Assembly: GCF_027111275.1 (NCBI RefSeq)
Contig: NZ_CP114286.1
Coordinates: 310,001-374,000, forward strand
Origin: Flavobacterium luteolum
GTDB lineage: Bacteria; Bacteroidota; Bacteroidia; Flavobacteriales; Flavobacteriaceae
Direction of reading: 5' to 3'
Length of the DNA stretch: 64,000 bases
The notes under the pieces are model-generated. The model searched no databases and had not been told where the DNA came from. It worked only from the letters and a program-made list of their open reading frames with translations. Below, piece after piece: positions 45,047 through 54,253 of the stretch (the first letter of the stretch is position 1; every line of letters begins with the position of its first letter). Both the position numbers and the translations under genes were made by a program.

Positions 45047-46447
45047 TTACATATACCCTTCTCCATCTGTTTTACTTAATTTAGAAAAGGTATAGCTAGA
45101 CAGAATGGTGAAAATAGCCAATGTAATAAAAGTATATTTAAATGCTTTGTCTGTGTTTAAATCAAAAATACCTGTCTGAAATAACGAAAGTGCAAGACTA
45201 GAAACAGAAACTCCAAAACTTACCGAAAGCTGCTGCATAATTACCAGCATTGTATTTCCTCCGCTCGCTGTGTCTTGATCCAAATCTGAAAGTGTTATGG
45301 TATTCATTGCCGACATTTGCACAGAAGTAAAAATTCCATAAAATATCATCAGTAGAATATAGTAGCCAAGTGGCGTTTCTTTTGTTACAAAACCTAGAAC
45401 AATCAATATAATTCCCAACAGAATGGTGTTGCTTATCAATACTGTTCTATAACCAAAAAACTTTATAATACTTACCATAAATGGTTTTACAGCTACATTT
45501 GACAAGGCCGAAGGCAACAGCAATAGTCCCGATACAGAAGCCGAATAGCCAAAACTTGTCTGGAGCATAAGTGGCAATAGTAACGGTAATCCGCCTATTC
45601 CTAATCTGGTGATCAAACTGCCAATTAATCCAATTTTTAAAGTTCTGATATTTAGAAGATGTAAATCAATTATAGGTTTTTCAGTTCTTTTATAATGGAT
45701 ATAATAAAAAAGTGAAAGAAGCCCAGATAGAAATAATAAACTTAAAATGACAATCATGTGAGTTCTTTCGTCTCCTATAAGTTCTAAGACCAAAGTGATA
45801 GAGATCAGCGCTAAGCTAAAATACATCAAACCTCTAAAATCGAACCTTCCAACGGCATGTTTAAAATTTGGCATTATTCGATATGCCATCGAAATTCCGA
45901 TAATACCAATAGGAATATTCACCAAAAAGATCCAATGCCAACTTAAATTATCAGAAAGAAACCCTCCTAGACTTGGACCCGCAACCATTCCTAACAATCC
46001 AAATACGGTTATAAAATTCATCGTTTTGAGCAGTTCGCTTTTCGGATATTGATATAAAATAGCCAATCGTGCAACTGGAACCATCATTGAAGCTCCAACT
46101 GCTTGCAACACTCGAGCCATATTAAAAGATTTTAAATCGGTAGAAAGTGCGCAAAATAAAGATCCCATAATAAATAAAAATACAGCAATCATAAACATCG
46201 TTCTTGTGCCAAATTTGTCTGCCAGCCATCCAGAAAGCGGAATAAACATTGCCAATGTAAGTGTATAAGTTACAATAACAGAGTGCATTTCTGTTGGGGA
46301 ATATCCCATATCTCCAGCTATTGAAGGAAGCGAAGTATTAAGAATAGTGCCATCTAATGATTGTATAAACATGGCAATTGCTGTTACCCAAGGAAGCAGA
46401 CGAACCGCATTTTGCTCTTTTTTTTCTTCTTTATCGTTTAGCATCAT
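45047..46447 (-). CDS. DHA2-type MFS exporter (MdtD/HsrA-like)
   Basis: This 466-residue inner-membrane protein has about 14 hydrophobic segments. Motif C-like and family blocks include AMFIQSLDGTILNTSLPSIA and IPLSGWLADKFGTRTMF (motif A), plus GLLGMVAGPSLGGFL (motif C). This is the EmrB/QacA (DHA2) group of proton-coupled multidrug exporters, nearest in form to MdtD. No membrane-fusion or outer-membrane partner is adjacent, so it may work alone. The substrate is unknown. Confidence 0.88.
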   Translation of the reverse strand: MMLNDKEEKKEQNAVRLLPWVTAIAMFIQSLDGTILNTSLPSIAGDMGYSPTEMHSVIVTYTLTLAMFIPLSGWLADKFGTRTMFMIAVFLFIMGSLFCALSTDLKSFNMARVLQAVGASMMVPVARLAILYQYPKSELLKTMNFITVFGLLGMVAGPSLGGFLSDNLSWHWIFLVNIPIGIIGISMAYRIMPNFKHAVGRFDFRGLMYFSLALISITLVLELIGDERTHMIVILSLLFLSGLLSLFYYIHYKRTEKPIIDLHLLNIRTLKIGLIGSLITRLGIGGLPLLLPLMLQTSFGYSASVSGLLLLPSALSNVAVKPFMVSIIKFFGYRTVLISNTILLGIILIVLGFVTKETPLGYYILLMIFYGIFTSVQMSAMNTITLSDLDQDTASGGNTMLVIMQQLSVSFGVSVSSLALSLFQTGIFDLNTDKAFKYTFITLAIFTILSSYTFSKLSKTDGEGYM

Positions 46448-46536
46448 ATAGTTTTAGATAGAAACTCGATTTATAGCTTATGAAAATTAAGAAAAAAAAC
46501 TTAATTAAGAAAAATCCTAATTAGATTATAGAAAAC

Positions 46537-46570
46537 AAAAACCCGTTTGAAAATATTCAAACGGGTTTTT
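46537..46570. terminator. Strong terminator, 15-bp stem
   Basis: AAAAACCCGTTTGAA and its exact inverted complement, separated by AATA, with a T-run after it. Confidence 0.85.
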
Positions 46571-46687
46571 GTTTTTACCTGACAGCATACGAAGTCGTAA
46601 TTCATTTTCTATGGCTATAGCAGTTTCTTGATAACAAGAAGTAAAAGCAATAAATAGTAATAAAGTATTTTTCGTTCAGAGTATTTT

Positions 46688-46723
46688 AAAGCGCTGCAGT
46701 TATTTACAAAACCGCAGTGCTTT
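46688..46723 (-). terminator. Terminator hairpin after the lipoprotein gene
   Basis: AAAGCGCTGC pairs with GCAGTGCTTT (one G-T wobble). It lies 9 bp after the stop of the lipoprotein gene on the minus strand. A second, stronger terminator follows at 46537. Confidence 0.6.
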
Positions 46724-46731
46724 CTTTTATA

Positions 46732-47778
46732 TTATTTTTCTGCAGCTGCAAATTTTGCTTGGAAATCAGAGATTTTAATTAAGTTACCAGACACCAGCAA
46801 ATAAATATCATTCCCTTTAAACTTAAGCATTTCAGTGTATTTGAAAGAAGAGTAAACCCCTCTACCGGCTGTTCTAACTTTTAAATCTCCATCTTTATAA
46901 AGAGACAGACTATTATTCTGAAGATTTAATTTAAAGATTCCTTTTCCAGCATTCACAACGTATAATTCATTTTTTGTATCAAAAGTAAGATCAGTAAAAT
47001 GATCACCATTTGTTACCGAAACTAGAGTTGTTACTTTCCACTCATTGTTCACATATTCTAATTTTCTAATCGCAGAGTTTTTGTAAGTCCCTGTACTTGG
47101 ATCATAAACTTCATCAATTAAATACAAAACACTATTCAAGCTAATTATTTTTGTTACAGCAGCAAAACTTGCCTCTAACCCTGAACCATCTTTTATTTCT
47201 TCTTTACCCGAACCAGCAACAAAAACATCTCCGTTTAACTCTGGTAAAACTCGTTTTATATTTCTTGCACTCAAGTCAAAAACAAAATAAGTATTATCGT
47301 TATTATTACAGATACGAAAAAGATTAATCTTACTAGCAAATGGAGAACTTATTGGTTTCATAGTATAAAATGGGTTCAACTCCGAAAAGTTATTTTCGAA
47401 ACGCATTATCTTATCCTGATTTGGCTCATTATTCCCTTTTGCAACCAATAGAAGATCTCCATTGTTTGCCAAAGCAAGTCTGGCAAATGTGTAAGTTGCA
47501 AGATCAAGATTTTTAAGCGTAGTTTCTTTACCATCAAGATCAGTCTTTTTTAAACTTACATAATATCCTTTTTCGTCGTTAGTTTGCCCAATACTATAAA
47601 GTGTATTATCAGCGCCAACAACAAAGTCATTGATAAAGAAACTTGTAATGTAATCTGCTTTTATTTCCCCTTTTTCTTCGGGCATTCCTCCCGGCTGACT
47701 TTCTGGACCTGAACAGCTACTTAGTATTAAAAAAAACTGTAGTACTACTAATAAAATACCTTTTCTCATTTTTACCAT
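46732..47778 (-). CDS. Probable surface or periplasmic lipoprotein, propeller-like
   Basis: This 348-residue protein has a lipoprotein signal with Cys at LILSSC (residues 18-23) followed by a glycine- and proline-rich linker. It may start at the in-frame ATG at 47769 instead. The rest shows repeating beta-blade-like pieces with short turns (ADNTLYSIGQTNDEKGYYV; DTKNELYVVNAGKGIFKL), as in NHL-like six-bladed propellers. I recognise no catalytic motif. It lies 21 bp after the gene upstream and is closed by a terminator. Confidence 0.7.
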   Translation of the reverse strand: MVKMRKGILLVVLQFFLILSSCSGPESQPGGMPEEKGEIKADYITSFFINDFVVGADNTLYSIGQTNDEKGYYVSLKKTDLDGKETTLKNLDLATYTFARLALANNGDLLLVAKGNNEPNQDKIMRFENNFSELNPFYTMKPISSPFASKINLFRICNNNDNTYFVFDLSARNIKRVLPELNGDVFVAGSGKEEIKDGSGLEASFAAVTKIISLNSVLYLIDEVYDPSTGTYKNSAIRKLEYVNNEWKVTTLVSVTNGDHFTDLTFDTKNELYVVNAGKGIFKLNLQNNSLSLYKDGDLKVRTAGRGVYSSFKYTEMLKFKGNDIYLLVSGNLIKISDFQAKFAAAEK

Positions 47779-47799
47779 TTTATATATTAATTCATTATT

Positions 47800-48636
47800 T
47801 TATTTAGCCTGACTTCCTAAAGTATAGCCATTTCCAACTAATACCCTAACAATATTCATTGCTGTAATGTCTTTACTCATTTTATACCCTATAGGATTTC
47901 CTCTATTATCAAAGGTTGCTTTCAGTACTTTTTTGTCAAAAGTGATTACCTGTTCGTTCAGAAGTTTATCATATCCTGAGAACATTCCTCCTCTGGCAAA
48001 CCAAGTTCCGATTAAGTTACTATTAAGGTCTAAAACTTCATATTTTAAATCTCCATTTGAAGAAGGTGATGTCACTCTTACAAACCCAATTCTTTTGTCG
48101 TCTGGATTTTGATTTTGTGCTTTAACACTATAAATAGTTCCTGAATCATCAATTGTTAATTGGTACGTATCTGCAATTTTATTAGCGTTGTCTACTTCTC
48201 CTTGAACTCCTAAACGTTTTGCGGCTATACCTGCTGATTCACCGTTGATAAAACTTTCAACTGCTTCTTTGTTTAAACCTTCTGCTCCTATCATTCCTCT
48301 GTCTAATAGTTCGTAGATAATACTGCGATCATAATTGAAGGCACTAAACTTTCTGCTTTTGTTCTTAAATTCTAATTCGTTAGTTTTTCCTGTCGCTAGA
48401 TCTTTAAGTTCAATCCATGGCAATACCAAAGACTCTTCGTTTGGGGCTTTCTTTAGTTCTGCTGTAATTGAATAATTTTTATCTAAGCTAAAAATGGTAA
48501 AAAGTGGTTTTTTCCCCTCTACAAAACCAATTGTTTTTTCATCTAGCTGTATTTCTCCTTTGTCAATTTTTAATTTTTGTGCAAAACTGCATGCTCCAAT
48601 TAATATTACTAATAGAGTTAAAAGATTTTTTTTCAT
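47800..48636 (-). CDS. Secreted protein of unknown function
   Basis: This 278-residue protein has a signal peptide (MKKNLLTLLVILIGACSFAQ). The rest is mixed alpha/beta with no motif that I can place; a segment KEAVESFINGESAGIAAKRLG is helical and QVITFDKKVLKATFDNRGNPIGYK is beta-rich. It is followed after 21 bp by the lipoprotein gene and probably forms a two-gene operon with it. Confidence 0.7.
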   Translation of the reverse strand: MKKNLLTLLVILIGACSFAQKLKIDKGEIQLDEKTIGFVEGKKPLFTIFSLDKNYSITAELKKAPNEESLVLPWIELKDLATGKTNELEFKNKSRKFSAFNYDRSIIYELLDRGMIGAEGLNKEAVESFINGESAGIAAKRLGVQGEVDNANKIADTYQLTIDDSGTIYSVKAQNQNPDDKRIGFVRVTSPSSNGDLKYEVLDLNSNLIGTWFARGGMFSGYDKLLNEQVITFDKKVLKATFDNRGNPIGYKMSKDITAMNIVRVLVGNGYTLGSQAK

Positions 48637-48836
48637 GTTTAAATTTTTAGTTTTTGTTTTTAAAAAATGTTTTCGTTTTAACTACGAAAATTCATTGTCT
48701 GTTATTAATATGATGTTCTATTTTCAAGTATTATTCAATATCATTTTCATTTATTGTAATCAACAGTCTTTTTATAATTTATCTATTCATTTGTGGTCAC
48801 GAAAAAGATACTTGCACTAGCAGAGAAAAATTATCC

Positions 48837-49160
48837 TCATTTAAGATTTGCGACAGACTTATTATCTTTCTGAACAAAGTCAATTATAGAATCTAATGAT
48901 TCTGGAGTTAATGGTTTTGAGGTAAGATGGACTTTTTCTGGTTGAGACAGAACATTTCCGTCACATAAAACTGTAGTTCTTGTAATTGTAAATCCTTTTT
49001 TATTTGCTTTCTTCCATTCGATTGGAGAATTAACAGCCCAGCGAATTAAGATTCTATCCTTTTGTGCTCTGGTATTTACGATAACAGCAGCACTTTTGGT
49101 ATGTGAATAGGATAACGATACAAACAATAAGAAGAAAAAAATATACATATTTGGGGGCAT
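48837..49160 (-). pseudogene. Truncated N-terminal piece of a Fn3-type secreted protein
   Basis: This 107-codon gene has a signal-like N-terminus (MPPNMYIFFFLLFVSLSYSH) and the segment RILIRWAVNSPIEWKKANKKGFTI, which resembles the start of long fibronectin-type-III secreted proteins of Bacteroidota, usually several hundred residues. It stops after DFVQKDNKSVANLK. I find no continuation in the 200 bp downstream in any frame. It is either a truncated remnant or a short stand-alone protein. A -7 element (TACTTTTG, 49190-49197, minus) stands 30 bp before its start, so it may still be transcribed. Confidence 0.5.
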
Positions 49161-49189
49161 AAGATGTAATTATTTCTATGTTAAAAAAA

Positions 49190-49197
49190 CAAAAGTA
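49190..49197 (-). promoter_or_regulatory. -7 element TACTTTTG before the Fn3 remnant
   Basis: The minus strand reads TACTTTTG, fitting TAnnTTTG, 30 bp before the 49160 ATG; no good -33 partner was seen. Confidence 0.3.
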
Positions 49198-49415
49198 GTT
49201 TTTAAAATTATAATTTAAATACGGTTTCCCGTACTACAATGTAAAAACATGTAAAAAGAAAAAGATAATACACTAACATACAACATCATACATTAAATTT
49301 TACCTTTTTTTTCTTACGAATTAAAATCAAAAAAAATCATTTTCAATGTTTTTCTATAACATTTCTTGCTGAGGAAGCGCTTACTATTGATTTAAACAAA
49401 TTCCTAAAAATTAAT

Positions 49416-50540
49416 TTAACTTGTTTTTCTATAGTTATAAATAGCCAATGCATTTAGTACAATGGCGAAAATAAGCAAGTACAGAAGCTCTGTCCCCACT
49501 TCTTGTAATCCACTTCCTTTCAAAACAATAAGCCGAACCACTTTTATAAAATGCGTAACAGGAGTAAATTCTGAAAAAATTCTTGCCCAATTCGGCATGC
49601 TGTCGGTACTAGTAAAGAAACCGCTCATGAGCATAAAAATCATCATAAAGAAATAAGCAATAAACATAGCTTGCAATTGTGTATCTGCAAATGTTGAAAT
49701 CAAAAGTCCTAATCCTAATAGAGCCGTTAAATAAACTCCCGCAAAAAGATATAATACTAAGAAACTTCCTTGCGGAAAAATTCCATAAATCAAATACATT
49801 ACGATAAGGCCTACTGTAAATACAATCATTCCGACAATCCAAAAAGGAATGAGTTTGCCTAGAATAAATTGCCATTTCTGAATTGGCGTTACATTAATCT
49901 GTTCAATTGTACCAATTTCTTTTTCTTTTACAATATTTAGTGCCGTAATAAATCCGCCAATCAAAGTGAGGAGTAAAACTAGGATTCCTGGAACCATATA
50001 GTACTTATATTCTGCTCTCGGGTTGTACCAATTTGTACTGTTCAAAGTAATTAAGGATGGTGAAACAGAAGCAGATTGTGGCGGTAATTTATACCGTATA
50101 TCAAGATCGTTGCTAAAATCTGCCAAGACAACATTTAAATAAGCATTTCCGATATTTGATTTCGTTCCATTAATGGCGTCTGCGGCGATATTTACTTTCT
50201 GACTGCCTTCTCTTACCAAGTTTCGTTCAAATCCAGAAGGAATTTCTAAAATTAAGTCCGCATCTTCTCTTTCAATAAACTCCAAGCCTTCTAGGTAAGA
50301 AGATGGAGCTCCAACAATATGAAAATATCCTGAAGAACCGATTTTATTAATTAATTTTTGAGAATAAGAGCTGTGATCGTGATCTACATAAACAATGTTT
50401 ACACTTTTCACTTCAAAATTAGCAGCCAAAGGCAAAATAATGAGCTGAAAAATCGGAACAAAAAACATCATAGCCAGTATGGTTTTGTCTCTAAATATCT
50501 GGCGAAATTCTTTCTGTAATATAAAACCCAGCACTTTCAT
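49416..50540 (-). CDS. ABC-2 type permease subunit
   Basis: This 374-residue inner-membrane permease has one N-terminal helix, a large external loop and five C-terminal helices (IVKEKEIGTIEQINVTPIQKWQFILGK is the diagnostic ABC-2 segment before the helices). It overlaps the previous permease by 4 bp (ATGA). The operon TetR-TolC-HlyD-ABC-ABC-permease-permease matches the YbhGFSR-type layout. The two permeases probably form a heterodimer with the two ATPases. The substrate is unknown. Confidence 0.9.
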   Translation of the reverse strand: MKVLGFILQKEFRQIFRDKTILAMMFFVPIFQLIILPLAANFEVKSVNIVYVDHDHSSYSQKLINKIGSSGYFHIVGAPSSYLEGLEFIEREDADLILEIPSGFERNLVREGSQKVNIAADAINGTKSNIGNAYLNVVLADFSNDLDIRYKLPPQSASVSPSLITLNSTNWYNPRAEYKYYMVPGILVLLLTLIGGFITALNIVKEKEIGTIEQINVTPIQKWQFILGKLIPFWIVGMIVFTVGLIVMYLIYGIFPQGSFLVLYLFAGVYLTALLGLGLLISTFADTQLQAMFIAYFFMMIFMLMSGFFTSTDSMPNWARIFSEFTPVTHFIKVVRLIVLKGSGLQEVGTELLYLLIFAIVLNALAIYNYRKTS

Positions 50541-51643
50541 GACAGTCTAATTTTAAATTTCTTCAAAGATATTGTCAGCAATACAACAGTCATTACAGCC
50601 AATATTAAAGTTTCCTTCCAGATGTAAGAAAACCCCAAACCTTTGAGCATTACAGCTTTTACAATGATATAGTAATAATGAGACGGAATTAAATGAGAAA
50701 TAGCCTGAAATATCCAAGGCATATTTTCTAACGGAAACATAAATCCTGTAAGCAGTAAAGTTGGCAGCATCATTCCCATCATGGATATAAGCATTGCGGT
50801 CTGTTGCGAATCGGTTACGTTTGAGATAAGCAAACCAAGAGAAAGACAAGTGATAATAAACAAAATACTCTCTGCAAAAAGAAGCAAGAAACTCCCTTTA
50901 ATTTCTACATCCAGCAGATATACCGAAAGAAGAATAATCAAGATGAAATTGATTATAGAAAGCACTAAATACGGAATTGCTTTAGCGATTAGAACCATTA
51001 TGGGACTGAAAGGCGACACAAGTAAAATTTCCATAGTTCCTAACTCTTTTTCACGCACAACAGCAACAGAAGTCAAAGCTGTGCTAACAATCATAAAAAT
51101 CAAGGCAATTACGCCTGGAATAAAATTAAGCGAACCGTTTTGCTCTTCGTTATAAAGCTGTCTTAACTCAGGAATTATTTGATAATTTAATTTCGCAGAC
51201 GGATTTAGTTCCTGCTGATAATCTCTAATAATGGCGTTCAGATAATTGGTCACAATTGTTGCCGTATTGGGGTCTGATGCATCTGCAATTACCTGAATTT
51301 TTGCTCCTCCAAGACGCTGCACATCTGAACCAAAATTGGATGGAAAAATAACTGCACATTTTATCGTTCCATCTTTAAATCTGTTTTCAATATCATTGTA
51401 ATTCAAGATCGGATTTTCGACATGAAAATAAGAACTGGACTGTATCTTTCTTATCATTTTTTCAGTATGAAGATCGTGTGAATTATCCTGAATGGCAATT
51501 CCGATATTCTTGACTTCACTGCTCAAAGCAAAACCAAAAAGAATAATCTGAACAACAGGAAGTCCAAAGAGAATCAAAAGCGTTCTTTGATCTCTGAAAA
51601 CATGATAAAATTCTTTTCGGATAAAAGCCAATAATCTTTTCAT
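50537..51643 (-). CDS. ABC-2 type permease subunit
   Basis: I start it at the ATG at 51643 (MKRLLAFIRKEFYHVFRDQR), one base after the TAG of the ATPase gene; the frame extends to 51709 but the extra 22 residues overlap the previous gene and match no family start. The protein is 368 residues, with one N-terminal helix, an external domain, and the VVREKELGTMEILLVSPF segment before the C-terminal helices. It is paired with the following permease gene. Confidence 0.9.
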   Translation of the reverse strand: MKRLLAFIRKEFYHVFRDQRTLLILFGLPVVQIILFGFALSSEVKNIGIAIQDNSHDLHTEKMIRKIQSSSYFHVENPILNYNDIENRFKDGTIKCAVIFPSNFGSDVQRLGGAKIQVIADASDPNTATIVTNYLNAIIRDYQQELNPSAKLNYQIIPELRQLYNEEQNGSLNFIPGVIALIFMIVSTALTSVAVVREKELGTMEILLVSPFSPIMVLIAKAIPYLVLSIINFILIILLSVYLLDVEIKGSFLLLFAESILFIITCLSLGLLISNVTDSQQTAMLISMMGMMLPTLLLTGFMFPLENMPWIFQAISHLIPSHYYYIIVKAVMLKGLGFSYIWKETLILAVMTVVLLTISLKKFKIRLS

Positions 51644-51644
51644 A

Positions 51645-52388
51645 CTAATCTGATGTTCTTTTGGCATTTCGCGCCAATTCATAAAAAACCTCATCCATAG
51701 AAACGGCATTGAAGCGTTTTTTTAAGGCCGATGGAGAATCTATTGCTGCTACACGCCCATCAACCATTATACTGATTCTATCACAATATTCGGCTTCATC
51801 CATATAATGCGTGGTGACAAAAACCGTAATTCCGTCAGCTGCCGCCTGATAAATCATTTCCCAAAACTGACGTCTTGTTATTGGATCAACGCCTCCTGTG
51901 GGTTCGTCCAAAAAAACAATTTTAGGACGATGAAAAACTGCAACAGAAAAAGCCAATTTTTGTTTCCATCCTAAAGGCAATCCTCCAACCACTTTTTTCG
52001 CCTCTTTTTCCAGTCCTAAAGTCAAAATCAGATCCTTGCTTCTTTCTTTAATTTCAGATCTTGAAACTCCATAAACGCCGGCAAAAAATTCAATATTCTC
52101 CAAAATAGTCAGATTATCATACAGCGAAAACTTCTGACTCATATAACCAATATTCTTCTTGATTTTTTCCTGCTGTTTGTAAACATCAAATCCAGCCACA
52201 TGAGCTTCTCCAGAAGTTGGAAAAGAAAGTCCGCAGAGAATTCGCATCGCAGTTGTTTTTCCTGCACCATTGGCACCTAAAAAACCAAAAATCTCGCCTT
52301 CATTCACTTCAAAACTAATTTTATCAACTGCTTTGAAATCTCCAAATTGCTTGGTTAGATCTTTACAAATTATAGCTTTATTTTCCAT
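51645..52388 (-). CDS. ABC transporter ATPase with non-canonical signature
   Basis: This 247-residue ATPase has Walker A GANGAGKT (38-45), Walker B VFLDEPTGGVDP and an intact switch His (VTTHYMDEAEYCD). Its signature reads GGLPLGWKQ where LSGGMKQ would be usual. The upstream ATPase is the reverse: canonical signature, no switch His. It overlaps the upstream gene by 11 bp and is followed after one base by the permease. Together they suggest a heterodimer with one active and one degenerate site. Confidence 0.92.
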   Translation of the reverse strand: MENKAIICKDLTKQFGDFKAVDKISFEVNEGEIFGFLGANGAGKTTAMRILCGLSFPTSGEAHVAGFDVYKQQEKIKKNIGYMSQKFSLYDNLTILENIEFFAGVYGVSRSEIKERSKDLILTLGLEKEAKKVVGGLPLGWKQKLAFSVAVFHRPKIVFLDEPTGGVDPITRRQFWEMIYQAAADGITVFVTTHYMDEAEYCDRISIMVDGRVAAIDSPSALKKRFNAVSMDEVFYELARNAKRTSD

Positions 52389-53328
52389 CTAGCATTTCTT
52401 TTGGTTCTCTAGAATTGTCTTGTTCTCGCATTAGACGAATAAAACTGTCCTCAATAGTAGGTTCTGTTTTTTTTACTTCTAAATCTTCTGGATTGTATTT
52501 TTGAGCGATCGTTTTAATTTTTTCTTCATCTGCTTTTTCTGAGACTAAAGTAAGATGAAGAAATTCTCCAAAAGCATCACAATTCTCGATTTCTTTTTCA
52601 GTTCTAAGATTTTGTAAAAGCTTGTAAATATTCTTTGCTTTAACCGCAAAAAGCGTTTTAGGAAAACTTTTTATAATTTGCTGCGGCTCATCGACTGTCA
52701 TTATTTTTCCGTTTTGAATAAGAGCAATGCGGTCGCATAATTTTGCTTCATCCATGTAAGGAGTTGACACTACAATTGTGATATTTTGCTTTTTAAGTTT
52801 TGCCAGCATTTCCCAAAACTCACTTCTTGAAACTACATCAACACCAGTAGTGGGTTCATCTAGAAATAATACTTCAGGTTTATGAATTAACGCACAGCAT
52901 AAAGCCAATTTTTGTTTCATTCCTCCCGAAAGTTTTCCAGCACGTCTGTCATTAAAAGGTTTTATCTGATCGTAAATATCTTTAATCAGATCATAATTTT
53001 CTTCAATTGTAGTACCGAAAATAGTGGCAAAAAATTCTAGGTTTTCTTTTACTGTCAAATCCTGATATAAGGAAAATTTACCTGGCATATAGCCCACTTT
53101 ATTTCTAATTTCCTGAAACTCTTTTACAACATCATGACCTTCAACAGTTGCTGTGCCTCCTTCAGCTAAAAGCAATGTGGTTAAGATTCGAAAGATTGAA
53201 GTTTTTCCTGCACCATCTGGGCCAATTAGCCCAAAAAGTTCTCCTTTCTTCACTTCAAAAGACACCTCATCTACAGCGACAAAATCACCATACTTTTTAG
53301 TAATATTTTTTAATATAACTGCCGGCAT
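52378..53328 (-). CDS. ABC transporter ATPase lacking the switch histidine
   Basis: This 316-residue ATPase has Walker A GPDGAGKT (36-43), canonical signature LSGGMKQKLAL and Walker B VLFLDEPTTGVD. At the switch position it reads VVSTPYMDEAKLCD, with Pro where His is expected. A C-terminal tail of about 90 residues (after TVDEPQQIIKSF) is longer than in the partner. It overlaps the following ATPase gene by 11 bp and follows the HlyD gene after 11 bp. Confidence 0.92.
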   Translation of the reverse strand: MPAVILKNITKKYGDFVAVDEVSFEVKKGELFGLIGPDGAGKTSIFRILTTLLLAEGGTATVEGHDVVKEFQEIRNKVGYMPGKFSLYQDLTVKENLEFFATIFGTTIEENYDLIKDIYDQIKPFNDRRAGKLSGGMKQKLALCCALIHKPEVLFLDEPTTGVDVVSRSEFWEMLAKLKKQNITIVVSTPYMDEAKLCDRIALIQNGKIMTVDEPQQIIKSFPKTLFAVKAKNIYKLLQNLRTEKEIENCDAFGEFLHLTLVSEKADEEKIKTIAQKYNPEDLEVKKTEPTIEDSFIRLMREQDNSREPKEMLDGK

Positions 53329-53339
53329 AAATTATTGTT

Positions 53340-54242
53340 TTATTTGGACCAAAGGACTTCTCCGTACATACCAATTTTCAAATATCCATCATTTTTCACC
53401 CTTACTTTTATGGCATAAACCAAGTTGGCGCGTTCGTCTTTTGTCGGAATCGTTTTTGGAGAAAACTCCGATTTGTCGGAAATCCAGCCAATTGTTCCCT
53501 GATATTCTTTGTATTTCTTTTCGCCTTGATCAATACGCACTTTTACCTGCTGTCCCATTTTTATTTGAGGCAATTGTGTTCCTGTAATATAAGCTCTCAA
53601 GTCGAGCGTTTCTAGATTTGCAATTTTATATAACGGTTTTCCAATTACCGCCATTTCATACTGTTCTGCATATTTTGCCAAAACGGTTCCTTTTATCGGA
53701 TTCACAATTACACTTTTACTCAATTGATCTTCAATTCCTTTTAACTGAACTCCAACCGTATTTCCTTGTTGAGTCAAGTTTTCATTTGTAGTTTCCAATG
53801 AACTTTTCTGAGCCTTTATCTGAGCTTGTAGAGCAGCGACTTTAGAATTTATATCATCTAATTGTTTTTGAGAAGCCACTCCGCCTTTTACCAATTTTTC
53901 AGTTCTATTTCGGTCTAAAATGGCATTATCAAGCTGTCTTTTTAAACTTTCGGTCTGAATTTGTATTTGTGGCCTACCGCTAAGAATCGCTTTTTCATTC
54001 TGCCTTAATTGCATTTTGTTTATAGCAAGCTGTGTACTGTCTATAAAACCTACTTTTTGTCCTGCTTCTAATTGCTGACCTTCTTCTACATTTAATTGTA
54101 AAATCTGCCCATTTGCTTCTGCTGACAGAATGGTTTCAACAGCTTCAAAAGAACCTGAAGCATCAAAATCATTTTCTTTATCATTGCAGGAAAACATGAA
54201 TATTGCTGGAATAAGAAAATATAAAAGCTTTATCTTTTTCAT
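53340..54242 (-). CDS. HlyD-family membrane fusion lipoprotein
   Basis: This 300-residue protein has a lipoprotein signal (IFMFSC, Cys near 19), a lipoyl-like hairpin (ANGQILQLNVEEGQQLEAGQKVGFID), a coiled-coil region (about 80-170) and a second half-lipoyl and barrel part (VIVNPIKGTVLAKYAEQYEMAVIGKPLYKI). It bridges the ABC permease and the TolC-like channel. Lipid anchoring of the adaptor is common in Bacteroidota. The gene lies 11 bp before both ATPase genes. Confidence 0.93.
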   Translation of the reverse strand: MKKIKLLYFLIPAIFMFSCNDKENDFDASGSFEAVETILSAEANGQILQLNVEEGQQLEAGQKVGFIDSTQLAINKMQLRQNEKAILSGRPQIQIQTESLKRQLDNAILDRNRTEKLVKGGVASQKQLDDINSKVAALQAQIKAQKSSLETTNENLTQQGNTVGVQLKGIEDQLSKSVIVNPIKGTVLAKYAEQYEMAVIGKPLYKIANLETLDLRAYITGTQLPQIKMGQQVKVRIDQGEKKYKEYQGTIGWISDKSEFSPKTIPTKDERANLVYAIKVRVKNDGYLKIGMYGEVLWSK

Positions 54243-54253
54243 AATGTATAGTA

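Noticed and set aside
52378..53328. The Pro at the switch position as a sequencing error
   Set aside because: The partner ATPase carries the opposite defect, and the flanking residues (YMDEA) are intact. A real degenerate site is more likely than an error.
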